Shown one piece after another: positions 14,970 through 21,808 of a DNA stretch of 29,170 nt. The notes under the pieces are model-generated. The model was not told the DNA's origin. It saw only the letters and a program-made list of their open reading frames with translations, and made no database searches. The stretch comes from Synergistaceae bacterium. GTDB taxonomy: Bacteria > Synergistota > Synergistia > Synergistales > Aminobacteriaceae. Location: the NCBI GenBank assembly GCA_017455085.1, contig JAFTBT010000147.1, forward strand, positions 1 to 29,170, in the 5' to 3' direction. Both the position numbers and the translations under genes were made by a program. The stretch's first letter is position 1. The number at the start of each line of letters is the position of its first letter.

Positions 14970-16178
14970 GTGAAAGTAATAGTTGACACACTGACTGCGG
15001 AGAATAAGGCCTTCGACACAGACGGTGCTAACCCTATCGATCTCGGAAGTGAGGGCTCAATCTACGAACTCCCTAATGAGTGCTTGGCCGTCCCGGTTCA
15101 GAATCATCCGCTCGTGAAAATCTACGCCGACAACCTCCAGAATATGGCCGTCCGTCAGGGTAAAGGCATGATACTCGCGGACAAATACGAATCGTTTGCA
15201 GCCGGGTTCTACAAGCCTGAAGAGTTCGGTGCAGAGCAGTTTGCGTTCCCCCAGCATAATGCTGTTTACGCAGAGACGAATGACTATGCTGGCTTCTCGA
15301 TGCGTGATCTTGGCCGTTACCCGAAACTTGAGGGCTTCCAATATGAGGACGGGCAAATCACCGACTTCGAGAGCGGAGCAGTTATGACTGAGGACGAAGC
15401 AGTAGAGTTGTTTTACTACATGACGTACGCTGTTTACAGCATGCACAGGTCAAAGATAATAATCGGCGACCTCAACGACAGAAATATTCTCTACAACACT
15501 GACAGCAAGAAACCGTTATTCGTGGACATAGACTCGGCTCAGGTTGACGATTACACGTGCGACGCGTATACCCCTGAGATGCTTGATCCGCTCATCACCA
15601 GAAAAAGGCTTGACGGCTCTGGAGAGAGTTCGGGAGCTTACGAGTATTCTGAGAACAGCGATATATTTGCTCTTGCGGTGATAGCCTACAGGCTGCTTAC
15701 TGGGTACCATCCTGCATTTTTCAGGGGCAGAGGCAACAAAGGTACAGAAGAAAATACTAAGGCCAAGTTGTTCCTGTTGAGGTTCCTGTACGACAAGAAT
15801 CTTGCTCCGGCTTCAGGAATTGAGCTGCTGGACAACTCGGAACATGAGCACAGACTCATGGAGATCAAGGCGAAATTTCCGGAGATATACGCGCATTTTG
15901 TGGACGTGTTCGTGAACGACAAGCGGGAGTACATCACTGCGAAGCTGCCAGTGAGTGATCCTCGACATCCAGATTATGCGGACTATCAGGGTATATTCAT
16001 CGGGTATGACCCAAACGAGGAGAAAGAGCCTGCCTATACTCCTCCAGCTCCTACCGAACACAAAAAGAAGCGTGTGAAGATTCGCTATGACGACAGAAAG
16101 GGAGACTCGAGGGTATTCAGGAACTTTGTCAACCGGATAGGCTATGACTATTCGGAATTACTTGCGGGGGTGATGTGA
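14970..16178 (+). CDS. Hanks-type protein kinase, short form (module 2)
   Basis: There are 402 residues. Kinase elements are GSEGSIYEL (glycine loop, 26-34), LVKIY (Lys50), IIGDLNDRNIL (catalytic Asp167, Asn172, with GD in place of HRD's RD) and FVDID (Asp186). YTPEMLDP at the APE position is followed by NSDIFALAVIAYRLLTGYHPA. The last 60 residues are Pro-rich, then basic (TEHKKKRVKIRYDD). Unlike the kinase at 9199, it lacks the linker, OB-like and zinc-ribbon parts. The protein is likely cytoplasmic and acts with the following PP2C. GTG start with GAGGTGA upstream; the stop overlaps the phosphatase start. The DFG-to-DID change is shared in type with the DTD of the other kinase, so it is a family trait rather than decay. 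Confidence 0.8.
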   Translation: MKVIVDTLTAENKAFDTDGANPIDLGSEGSIYELPNECLAVPVQNHPLVKIYADNLQNMAVRQGKGMILADKYESFAAGFYKPEEFGAEQFAFPQHNAVYAETNDYAGFSMRDLGRYPKLEGFQYEDGQITDFESGAVMTEDEAVELFYYMTYAVYSMHRSKIIIGDLNDRNILYNTDSKKPLFVDIDSAQVDDYTCDAYTPEMLDPLITRKRLDGSGESSGAYEYSENSDIFALAVIAYRLLTGYHPAFFRGRGNKGTEENTKAKLFLLRFLYDKNLAPASGIELLDNSEHEHRLMEIKAKFPEIYAHFVDVFVNDKREYITAKLPVSDPRHPDYADYQGIFIGYDPNEEKEPAYTPPAPTEHKKKRVKIRYDDRKGDSRVFRNFVNRIGYDYSELLAGVM

Positions 16179-17032
16179 TGAGCATATTTTCACAGAGATA
16201 TACGGCTCTGTATTATGAGGATACTATTCTGCCATTCAACGCTGGAGGTTTGCTTCAGCCCGGACAGAATAAGTCGTTTGGGGATAACTGTCAGGATGCG
16301 CTTGCTGCGGCTGTAGGCAGGGAGTACATAGCTGCAATAGTGTCCGACGGCTGTGCTGGAGAGACTGGGGCGGACTACAATACATCATCGTTCAACGAGA
16401 TCGGAGCGCAGGCTGCTTCGGTGATTCTCCTGAACGGTATACGCACGAATATAGGCAGTGCAAAATCTCCTGATGAACTTCTGCTGAAGGCCGACAAGTA
16501 TTTGACTTCATACCTGCGGACTATCCTGAAGGCCTTTCTGCCTCACGACTGGACAGCACAAGACAAGGAATATTACGCCTTCAACATGTTATCTGCTTCT
16601 ATCGTGGGGATAGTGATTACTCCGGCTTACTGGACTATCTTTCACTATGGTGACGGTATATGCGGCTTCAACGGCGTGATTGAGAATCTTGATGAGTTTT
16701 CCGGCAAGTACTACAGCACTGAGTTTATCAAGGCTAGGAACTACAGGAAGGGACATTGTTTCACGATATACGCTCAAGGGGAAACTAAAAGCCTCCAGAA
16801 TGCAGTTATAGGTTCTGACGGGATGATTGATTTACTGGACCGGGAAGACTGCGAGCTGTTGAGTTTTCTGAACCTTGCGGAAGGCCGGAAGTATGAGCGT
16901 GGAATTTCTCCGTCGATGAATTTTGCCAACGAGTTCCGGATGAGGGTATCGAGACCGTTCGGGAAGCGGCGTGAATTTGTTGGGCATGACGACAGGACTG
17001 TATTTGTAGTGAGGAGGCTGCCTGAAGAATGA
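16178..17032 (+). CDS. PP2C-type protein phosphatase (module 2)
   Basis: There are about 284 residues. PP2C motifs are GDNCQDAL (Asp41), IAAIVSDGCAG (Asp58-Gly59), FNMLSASIVG, IFHYGDG, IGSDGMIDL and GHDDRTVFVV near the C-terminus. They follow the usual order, so a metal-dependent Ser/Thr phosphatase is likely. Unlike the module 1 phosphatase it has no winged helix. The ATG at 16178 overlaps the kinase stop (TGATG); GTG at 16175 would add one residue. The gene ends with ATGA, overlapping the start of the MYG1-like gene, so translation through kinase, phosphatase and MYG1-like protein is probably coupled. Confidence 0.82.
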   Translation: MSIFSQRYTALYYEDTILPFNAGGLLQPGQNKSFGDNCQDALAAAVGREYIAAIVSDGCAGETGADYNTSSFNEIGAQAASVILLNGIRTNIGSAKSPDELLLKADKYLTSYLRTILKAFLPHDWTAQDKEYYAFNMLSASIVGIVITPAYWTIFHYGDGICGFNGVIENLDEFSGKYYSTEFIKARNYRKGHCFTIYAQGETKSLQNAVIGSDGMIDLLDREDCELLSFLNLAEGRKYERGISPSMNFANEFRMRVSRPFGKRREFVGHDDRTVFVVRRLPEE

Positions 17033-18576
17033 TAGACATCAGTAAGAATCTCAAGAAGACGGGCGGGATAATACCTGCGATAACTCTGACGTGTGCGGAG
17101 ATCATGAGACAGCACATCACGAAGTCAGGCATGACCATGAAGCGGATTGATGATCCCAGAATCAAGCGCATACTGACTCACGCTGACCCTCATATTGACG
17201 AGTACATGGCTGCACTGATTCTGCGGGCAGTTCTTCCGGTGAACAAGAAACTCATTCCGATGGATGATGCGTATTTATCCAGCCACAACAATGACGCACG
17301 AGCAAGATCATCTTGGCCTGAAGCTATACTGCTGGGTTTTGGGGGCACACATAACGGCGGAGCAAGGGCGGCGATTCTGCTTGACGAACACACCAGCGAT
17401 GAACAGAAGGCAAAAGATGAGTCAGTGACGCAGATGGTGTGCAGCAAGTATCTTGAAGGGAGAATGTCTCCTGCGCTGTTCCACCTGATTCGCGAAGTGA
17501 ACCACATAGATGCTAACGGAGGAGCTCATGACCAGAATATCGGGAACTACATCAAGCGAGTGCATGGTGCGGATGTGTTTTCTGGTTTTGACGCGGACGG
17601 TAAGGCCAAGAATGACCGGATGGACTCCGCGTGGAAAGAGGCATGTATTTATGCATGTATAACAGCTCTGCTTTTGGGCGAGGCTGACGGCCTGAACTAT
17701 GCATCATGGAAATACTGGAACGAACACGCAAGGGAAGACGTGACCGAGTCGCTGGAGTTTTACCGGGATCATTCTGCCTACAGGGATAATCCGAACTTTG
17801 CTCATGAATACGAAAAACAGTTGGATTTTTGCACTAAAGCATTTGCTGGCCGCCGGAAATCGGACAAGAACATGCAGTTGACGGCGAAAAATCCTGACGG
17901 GAGTCGTACAGCTCTGACGGACTCGAAAGGCAACACGCTGTTTCAGGTTATGATGATGCCGTATATAGCTTCACTGTGCAAAAGATACTGGGGTGAAAAA
18001 CTGGCGAATATCATCATGTTTTCTTTCTGGGACACGAAGATACAGCAGAACTTGACGCGTCTGGAGTGCATGCGGGCTATTGAGGGAGTATTGGCGAAGT
18101 ATCCGGATTGTGATGTGGTGAATGAGCCGACACCTATAGGGCAGGTCTCGATACTGTATGCGGGGCATAATGTGGCATACGGCGGCAAGGAGTATCCTGT
18201 AGTGCTGATAGATGTGAGCTCGACGATACATGCACGTGATGCGATGCTTGGAGTGCTGAACACGAAATTCGGCAGTATTGGGTACACGCTGTTCAGGAAT
18301 CAGGACAAGAACAGTACTGCACTTGTATTATCGTGTGGATCAAAAGTGCCTGGCGAATTTTGGAAGCTGATAGTAGATGAGCTTTTGGCCAGAGATGGAA
18401 GTTCGGACTCTAGGCGGCGGCTTGGGAAGTGGCATGTCGTCAAAGACCCTAATGGTAATCTCAGTACGTTTATCCTGAACGGGAACGCGGCGCATAAGTA
18501 TGTGCAGAAGGTTACTCGTACGCCGGAAGGCTTTATGAGGATAATCAAGAATGCGCATGCGAAAGTGCAGGGGTAA
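17029..18576 (+). CDS. Putative MYG1/DHH-like phosphoesterase (module 2)
   Basis: This 515-residue protein is of uncertain family. ILTHADPHIDEYMAALILR (about 48-66) recalls the THxGxFHxDExxA entry motif of MYG1 (UPF0160), a DHH-like nuclease family. ILLGFGGTHNGG followed by ILLDEHTSD recalls the VDVGG...DHH part. A later segment, HLIREVNHIDANGGAHDQN, is also His/Asp-rich. The last third (VSILYAGHNVAYGGKEYPVV, ALVLSCGSKV) might be the DHHA1-type substrate domain. If right, the protein would hydrolyse phosphodiester bonds of RNA or nucleotides with divalent metals. This is motif-level inference. It is the last gene of the operon, translationally coupled to the PP2C and followed by a strong terminator, so it may be the module's effector. 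An internal ATG at residue 36 is an alternative start. Confidence 0.5.
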   Translation: MIDISKNLKKTGGIIPAITLTCAEIMRQHITKSGMTMKRIDDPRIKRILTHADPHIDEYMAALILRAVLPVNKKLIPMDDAYLSSHNNDARARSSWPEAILLGFGGTHNGGARAAILLDEHTSDEQKAKDESVTQMVCSKYLEGRMSPALFHLIREVNHIDANGGAHDQNIGNYIKRVHGADVFSGFDADGKAKNDRMDSAWKEACIYACITALLLGEADGLNYASWKYWNEHAREDVTESLEFYRDHSAYRDNPNFAHEYEKQLDFCTKAFAGRRKSDKNMQLTAKNPDGSRTALTDSKGNTLFQVMMMPYIASLCKRYWGEKLANIIMFSFWDTKIQQNLTRLECMRAIEGVLAKYPDCDVVNEPTPIGQVSILYAGHNVAYGGKEYPVVLIDVSSTIHARDAMLGVLNTKFGSIGYTLFRNQDKNSTALVLSCGSKVPGEFWKLIVDELLARDGSSDSRRRLGKWHVVKDPNGNLSTFILNGNAAHKYVQKVTRTPEGFMRIIKNAHAKVQG

Positions 18577-18621
18577 GATGTAGAGGCGGTTAGTGGTCTG
18601 ACTGGTGAAGAAAAATTGCGT

Positions 18622-18660
18622 CCCTCCTGACGAAAAATCAGGGGGGATTATTCTGTTTTT
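18622..18660 (+). terminator. Bidirectional Rho-independent terminator
   Basis: CCCTCCTGA (18622-18630) pairs with TCAGGGGGG (18638-18646) over nine pairs, one of them G-T, with a seven-base loop. The plus strand continues into a T-rich run ending TTTTTT near 18656-18661. The reverse strand has a shorter T run. It ends the vWA/kinase operon and overlaps the 3' end of the convergent brnA-like gene. Confidence 0.85.
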
Positions 18661-18896
18661 TGTGATTGAAGGTGTTCTTGTTGTTCGCGTATTCTGCGGT
18701 TGTGTTCGCGCATGGCATCGAGGTGGGGTTTAAGCGGCCGGAAACGTGAGAAGTCTGTAACTTCCGGTATGTCCGAAAAATCTATCTCGTCATCATCTTT
18801 GTCTCTGAACATCATAGCAATTATTCTCTGCTTCATTTCTTCGCGCTGTTTAGGTGTCTTAGCAAGAGCGAGTACATCCTTAAGACTCATTTGCAT
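18648..18896 (-). CDS. brnA: BrnA-like antitoxin
   Basis: This 82-residue charged protein has the BrnA-type core DDDEIDFSDIPEVTDFSRFRP preceded by a helical N-terminus (SLKDVLALAKTPKQREEMKQR). BrnA antitoxins bind and neutralise BrnT, a RelE-like ribonuclease, and repress their own operon through a ribbon-helix-helix part. Here the RHH end is not obvious. The C-terminus is a charged helix (MREHNRRIREQQEHLQ). AAAGGAG lies ten bases before ATG; a second ATG two codons later is an alternative. The gene overlaps the end of the brnT remnant, the usual toxin-first order. The frame is intact although the toxin is not. Confidence 0.65.
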   Translation of the reverse strand: MQMSLKDVLALAKTPKQREEMKQRIIAMMFRDKDDDEIDFSDIPEVTDFSRFRPLKPHLDAMREHNRRIREQQEHLQSQKTE

Positions 18897-19193
18897 AACG
18901 TATTTTCTCCTTTCGAGTGGCTTCTCTGGCTGAATTTATCGTCAAGTGTTCAACATAAACAACAAACATTACTTTTCCTGCAAACCATACTGTAACGCTT
19001 CAACGTTCTTCACCTGTAATTTTATCAACAGTATTGAAGTCATAGGTAACATAGTCATCAAGGAAAACTGCTGCTGCACAGTAAAATCGATACCATGTTT
19101 GCGGATATTGATTTTCTCTTTCTCGTCATCCCAAGTGAAGAGCATATCTCCAAGCCGTAACTTTATCTCTGCCTTCTCTATATGCTTTGTCAT
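18880..19193 (-). pseudogene. brnT: BrnT toxin remnant with frameshift and stop
   Basis: From ATG 19193 (GGAGG eight bases upstream) the frame reads MTKHIEKAEIK then LFTWDDEKEKINIRKHGIDFT, the typical BrnT start. Near 19071-19082 a one-base loss in a GCA-repeat (expected FTVAAAVFLDDY) shifts the frame. The other frame continues AAVFLDDYVTYDF, DKITGEER, hits TGA at 19002-19000 where BrnT usually has Trp, and resumes as VTVWFAGKVMFVVYVEH and SAREATRKEKIRYANES to TAA at 18880-18882. The ISAR-type segment also looks a few residues short. BrnT is an RNase toxin; this copy should be inactive. Two independent lesions argue for real decay rather than one sequencing error. Confidence 0.75.
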
Positions 19194-19266
19194 TCTCTGC
19201 ACCTCCGTAAAAATATTAGCATAACTTGTGATATATTCCCCTCATACTCACAAAGGAGGAATCACC

Positions 19267-20100
19267 ATGTTTCTATCACCGCCAGAAATCGCAGACTTCA
19301 CCATCACCATCGGAGTCCGTAAAGCAAACATCTCTGTCATCAATCAGTTCATACTGGGCATTCTCGCTGGAGCATTCATAGCTTTCGGAGCTCAGGCCTC
19401 AAACATCGCCACACACACCATATCCGACATCGCCACAGCAAAATTCATCGGAGGCCTAATCTTCCCCGCAGGCTTAATGCTCGTCCTCATGGCAGGCGCA
19501 GAACTCTTCACCGGAAACTCCCTCATGATTATGGCTCTGGCAGAAAAACAAATTTCTCCACTTCAGCTATTACGTTCGTGGCTCGTGGTCTATCTCGGGA
19601 ATCTCACAGGCAGCATTCTTGTCGCGTTCCTGATCTCGTGGTCCGGACAGCTGGGCTACACCGGCGGACTCTTAGGCGGAGTCACCCTCAAGGCCGCAGC
19701 AACAAAAACCTCACTCACGTTCACACAGGCATTCGTGCTTGGGGTTCTGTGCAACTGGCTCGTGTGTCTGGCAGTCTGGGCATCATTCGGCGCAAGGGAC
19801 GGCATCAGCAAAGCGGTGTGTGTGTTCTTCCCGATATGGCTGTTTGTGGCTTCGGGCTTTGAGCACAGCATCGCGAACATGTACTACATACCTGCCGGAA
19901 TCTTGGCCAAGTGCAGCGCGTCATACGTCACTAAAGCTCTGGAGCTTGGGGTCTCGCAGTCAGCTATAGACTCTCTGAACTGGTGCAGTATGTTCACGAA
20001 AAACTTGCTCCCCGTAACTTTGGGCAACATTCTCGGAGGAGCGGGCTTTGTAGGGTGCGTATACTGGTTTGTGTACAGACGAGGCAGCAAAAAATCATGA
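19267..20100 (+). CDS. Formate/nitrite transporter (FNT) family channel
   Basis: The protein has about 277 residues from ATG 19267, which has AAAGGAGG at ideal spacing. The upstream in-frame GTG at 19228 is unlikely. Six hydrophobic helices are visible. Both FNT signatures are present: GAELFTGNSL between helices 2 and 3, and VLCNWLVCLAVW in helix 4. Gly-rich LGGVTLKAAATK lies before the second. The family (FocA, NirC, HSC) passes formate, nitrite, hydrosulfide or lactate across the inner membrane as a pentamer. I cannot tell the anion. In an anaerobe formate is a reasonable guess. No pyruvate-formate lyase or nitrite reductase is adjacent. A GYRRGS-like basic C-terminus (YRRGSKKS) ends in the cytoplasm. 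Confidence 0.88.
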   Translation: MFLSPPEIADFTITIGVRKANISVINQFILGILAGAFIAFGAQASNIATHTISDIATAKFIGGLIFPAGLMLVLMAGAELFTGNSLMIMALAEKQISPLQLLRSWLVVYLGNLTGSILVAFLISWSGQLGYTGGLLGGVTLKAAATKTSLTFTQAFVLGVLCNWLVCLAVWASFGARDGISKAVCVFFPIWLFVASGFEHSIANMYYIPAGILAKCSASYVTKALELGVSQSAIDSLNWCSMFTKNLLPVTLGNILGGAGFVGCVYWFVYRRGSKKS

Positions 20101-20221
20101 GGCTTTACAGCAAAAGACGACACATCACAGTGTTCATCACAACACCTAAAACCTGTGAGGCACTATTGCAAAATGTGTTACATCACAGCGTTTATCACAA
20201 TGAGAGGCAAAAAATCATGAG
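20082..20221 (+). repeat. Nested direct repeats spanning the end of the FNT gene
   Basis: A 21-base element, ACATCACAGTGTTCATCACA plus A, lies at 20122-20142 and recurs with two changes at 20180-20200. Outside it, GAGGCAGCAAAAAATCATGAG at the FNT stop (about 20081-20101) is echoed by GAGGCAAAAAATCATGAG before the next gene (20204-20221). So the ribosome-site and start region of the small gene looks like a duplicate of the FNT 3' end. Confidence 0.55.
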
Positions 20222-20516
20222 CATAACTTTCACACCAACAGGCAAAGAAGTAACCGAAGGGACTCTTACGCAGAGAGTCATGCATGTCCCGGAAGTTCAG
20301 GACTTCAGGCTTGAGCAGACAGGCAGAAATTCCTACAGGATTATGATTCTCCCCAAGAAATACTCTGACATTCGCGCCCTTAAGGGTTCAGTTCTGGACG
20401 CACTCGTTGACGTTTACGGGATGAGGGCAAAATACGACATAGACATCATCGCGGAAGATGACTCACTTATGCCGAAATGTCCCAAATCTTCGCGGATAAG
20501 ATTCAGGGCACAGTGA
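20217..20516 (+). CDS. Small protein resembling the C-terminal domain of CapK/PaaK-type adenylate enzymes
   Basis: Starting at ATG 20217 the product is 99 residues. The pattern TLTQRVMHVPEVQDFRLEQ followed by NSYRIMILPKK, a helix and IDIIAEDDSLM resembles the mobile C-terminal domain of phenylacetate-CoA ligase/CapK-like AMP-forming enzymes. In those enzymes a 'VQDFQ' strand precedes an alpha/beta unit and an RFR-like end (here SRIRFRAQ). Stand-alone copies could be regulators or remnants of a full enzyme. I see no N-terminal adenylation domain upstream, where the FNT gene sits. Longer in-frame upstream sequence (to 19983) overlaps FNT and is not coding. The ribosome site is GAGAGG, nine bases from ATG. 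The next gene follows after 29 bases and may be cotranscribed. Confidence 0.45.
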   Translation: MSITFTPTGKEVTEGTLTQRVMHVPEVQDFRLEQTGRNSYRIMILPKKYSDIRALKGSVLDALVDVYGMRAKYDIDIIAEDDSLMPKCPKSSRIRFRAQ

Positions 20517-20545
20517 TAATATCTTCACTACAAGGAGGAATGTTT

Positions 20546-21745
20546 ATGCTATTCGGAATTTCTCAGCTGGACAACTTCAGGGCTTCACTGGATGAACGCT
20601 CTCAAGAAGGACTCAGGTCTGCCGTTCAGCGCATAATAGACACCAAGAAACACAACGGCCGCGTCATGGTCGTCACCGGTTCAGGCCCCAATATACACGA
20701 GGGAGTTACTACACTGATTGCGGAACTCATCCGTGCGGGTCTGGTTGATGCAGTCTCCACAAGTTCGGCAGTCATCGCTCACGAAATGGCCGGCTCTCTC
20801 GACAGGGTCTATCGTGTAGATTCTGACGCTCTCGGAATGGACAAGGCCAAAATGCCGCGCGGGGACGTGTTCGAGTTCACGTGCATGACCGCTGACGAAC
20901 TAGCTGCCCTCAAACGCGAAATGCCCCTAGACGACGAATTACTAGCACACGGGGAATCTCTCCCACACGTCAACGAGATCATCAAGGCCGCCGGAAATAT
21001 GGCCTACCCTATGGGACTCAGGACCGAGAGACTCGCTCACGAAGTACTTGGCCTCGCAAGAATGTACGGGCTTCCGTTCGAGACGGTTGCGGGCTGGGGC
21101 TGTGATGAGCGCACAATGCTCGGAGCTGCTGCGAAAAAGGGAGTGCCTGTGCTGGTAACGATACCACAGCTTGTTGGGGGTGGTGCTGTAGGTATGTCCA
21201 TCGGGGACTCTATTCCGGTGTCTGAACGCTCAATGAGAATCTCACGTATGCTCGCGTCATGTGATGTGATTATCGAGTCTGCTGTGGCACTCACTCAGGA
21301 GATTCACGACGGGCCTTTTGAGTGCTACACAGGTCACGGGATATGGGCTTGGTGGTCCGGACAGAACACGTATAACCTGCGGGATAAGACTCTGATTCGC
21401 ATAGACCTTGACGAGAATCTGCGCAAGGCTGTCGAACTCAACAAGACAGTGCAGGAAGCTATCGACAAGGGACTGCCAAAGACTAAGGCCGCAAAAATCC
21501 CCTTCCGTATGGAGATGAGCGCATTTGCCCGACATGAGGGGAGTATTCCTGTTGTTGGTGACATCGGGAAGGTGTGGCCTGTGATTGCGCATGACGTGGC
21601 TGAAGGCTTAGGAGTAGAGCTGGAATTTCTCTCAGCGTCTCAGGACACAAAAGAGGGAACTGATATGCGGAAGTGGATTGTGAGGAACGTGAAGCCGCTT
21701 GACCGTGAAAAGATGTTAGCCCGTGCGCGAGAGTATAGCTTGTAG
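20546..21745 (+). CDS. Deoxyhypusine-synthase-like / TIGR00300-like NAD-fold protein of unknown function
   Basis: There are 399 residues from ATG 20546 (AAGGAGG seven bases upstream; ATG 20540 is too close). VMVVTGSGPNIHEGVTTLIAELIRAGLVDAV, cited here only as a position (about 40-70), is like the DHS-fold segment where a Gly-rich loop binds NAD and 'LIELGLVDVL..TSAVIAHE' follows. Later segments are GVPVLVTIPQLVGGGAVGMSIGDS and a Trp-rich GHGIWAWWSGQN. No hypusine pathway is expected in most bacteria. Bacterial relatives include homospermidine synthase-type and ornithine/arginine-related enzymes. Substrate and reaction are not assignable. The N-terminus is helical with QLDNFRASLDERSQ. An 18-base tandem duplication covers the stop codon, and a terminator follows. 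Confidence 0.45.
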   Translation: MLFGISQLDNFRASLDERSQEGLRSAVQRIIDTKKHNGRVMVVTGSGPNIHEGVTTLIAELIRAGLVDAVSTSSAVIAHEMAGSLDRVYRVDSDALGMDKAKMPRGDVFEFTCMTADELAALKREMPLDDELLAHGESLPHVNEIIKAAGNMAYPMGLRTERLAHEVLGLARMYGLPFETVAGWGCDERTMLGAAAKKGVPVLVTIPQLVGGGAVGMSIGDSIPVSERSMRISRMLASCDVIIESAVALTQEIHDGPFECYTGHGIWAWWSGQNTYNLRDKTLIRIDLDENLRKAVELNKTVQEAIDKGLPKTKAAKIPFRMEMSAFARHEGSIPVVGDIGKVWPVIAHDVAEGLGVELEFLSASQDTKEGTDMRKWIVRNVKPLDREKMLARAREYSL

Positions 21746-21766
21746 GAAGAGTATAGCTTGCAGAAG
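21731..21766 (+). repeat. 18-base tandem duplication over the stop codon
   Basis: GAGTATAGCTTGTAGGAA (21731-21748) is followed at once by GAGTATAGCTTGCAGAAG (21749-21766). The first copy carries the TAG stop of the preceding gene; in the second the TAG has become CAG. It looks like a recent slippage event with little effect on the protein. Confidence 0.7.
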
Positions 21767-21770
21767 AAAG

Positions 21771-21793
21771 CCCCCCATGAAGTTTTTGGGGGG
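21771..21793. terminator. Terminator hairpin between convergent genes
   Basis: CCCCCCA (21771-21777) pairs with TGGGGGG (21787-21793). T-rich sequence lies on both sides (TATTTGTTG on plus, CTTTCTTC on minus). It lies between the DHS-like gene and the convergent sugar transferase, so it can serve both. Confidence 0.75.
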
Positions 21794-21808
21794 TATTTGT
21801 TGCATGGA

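Noticed and set aside
19983..20216. Longer N-terminus of the CapK-like small protein
   Set aside because: It overlaps the FNT gene in another frame and runs through direct repeats; ATG 20217 has a ribosome site.
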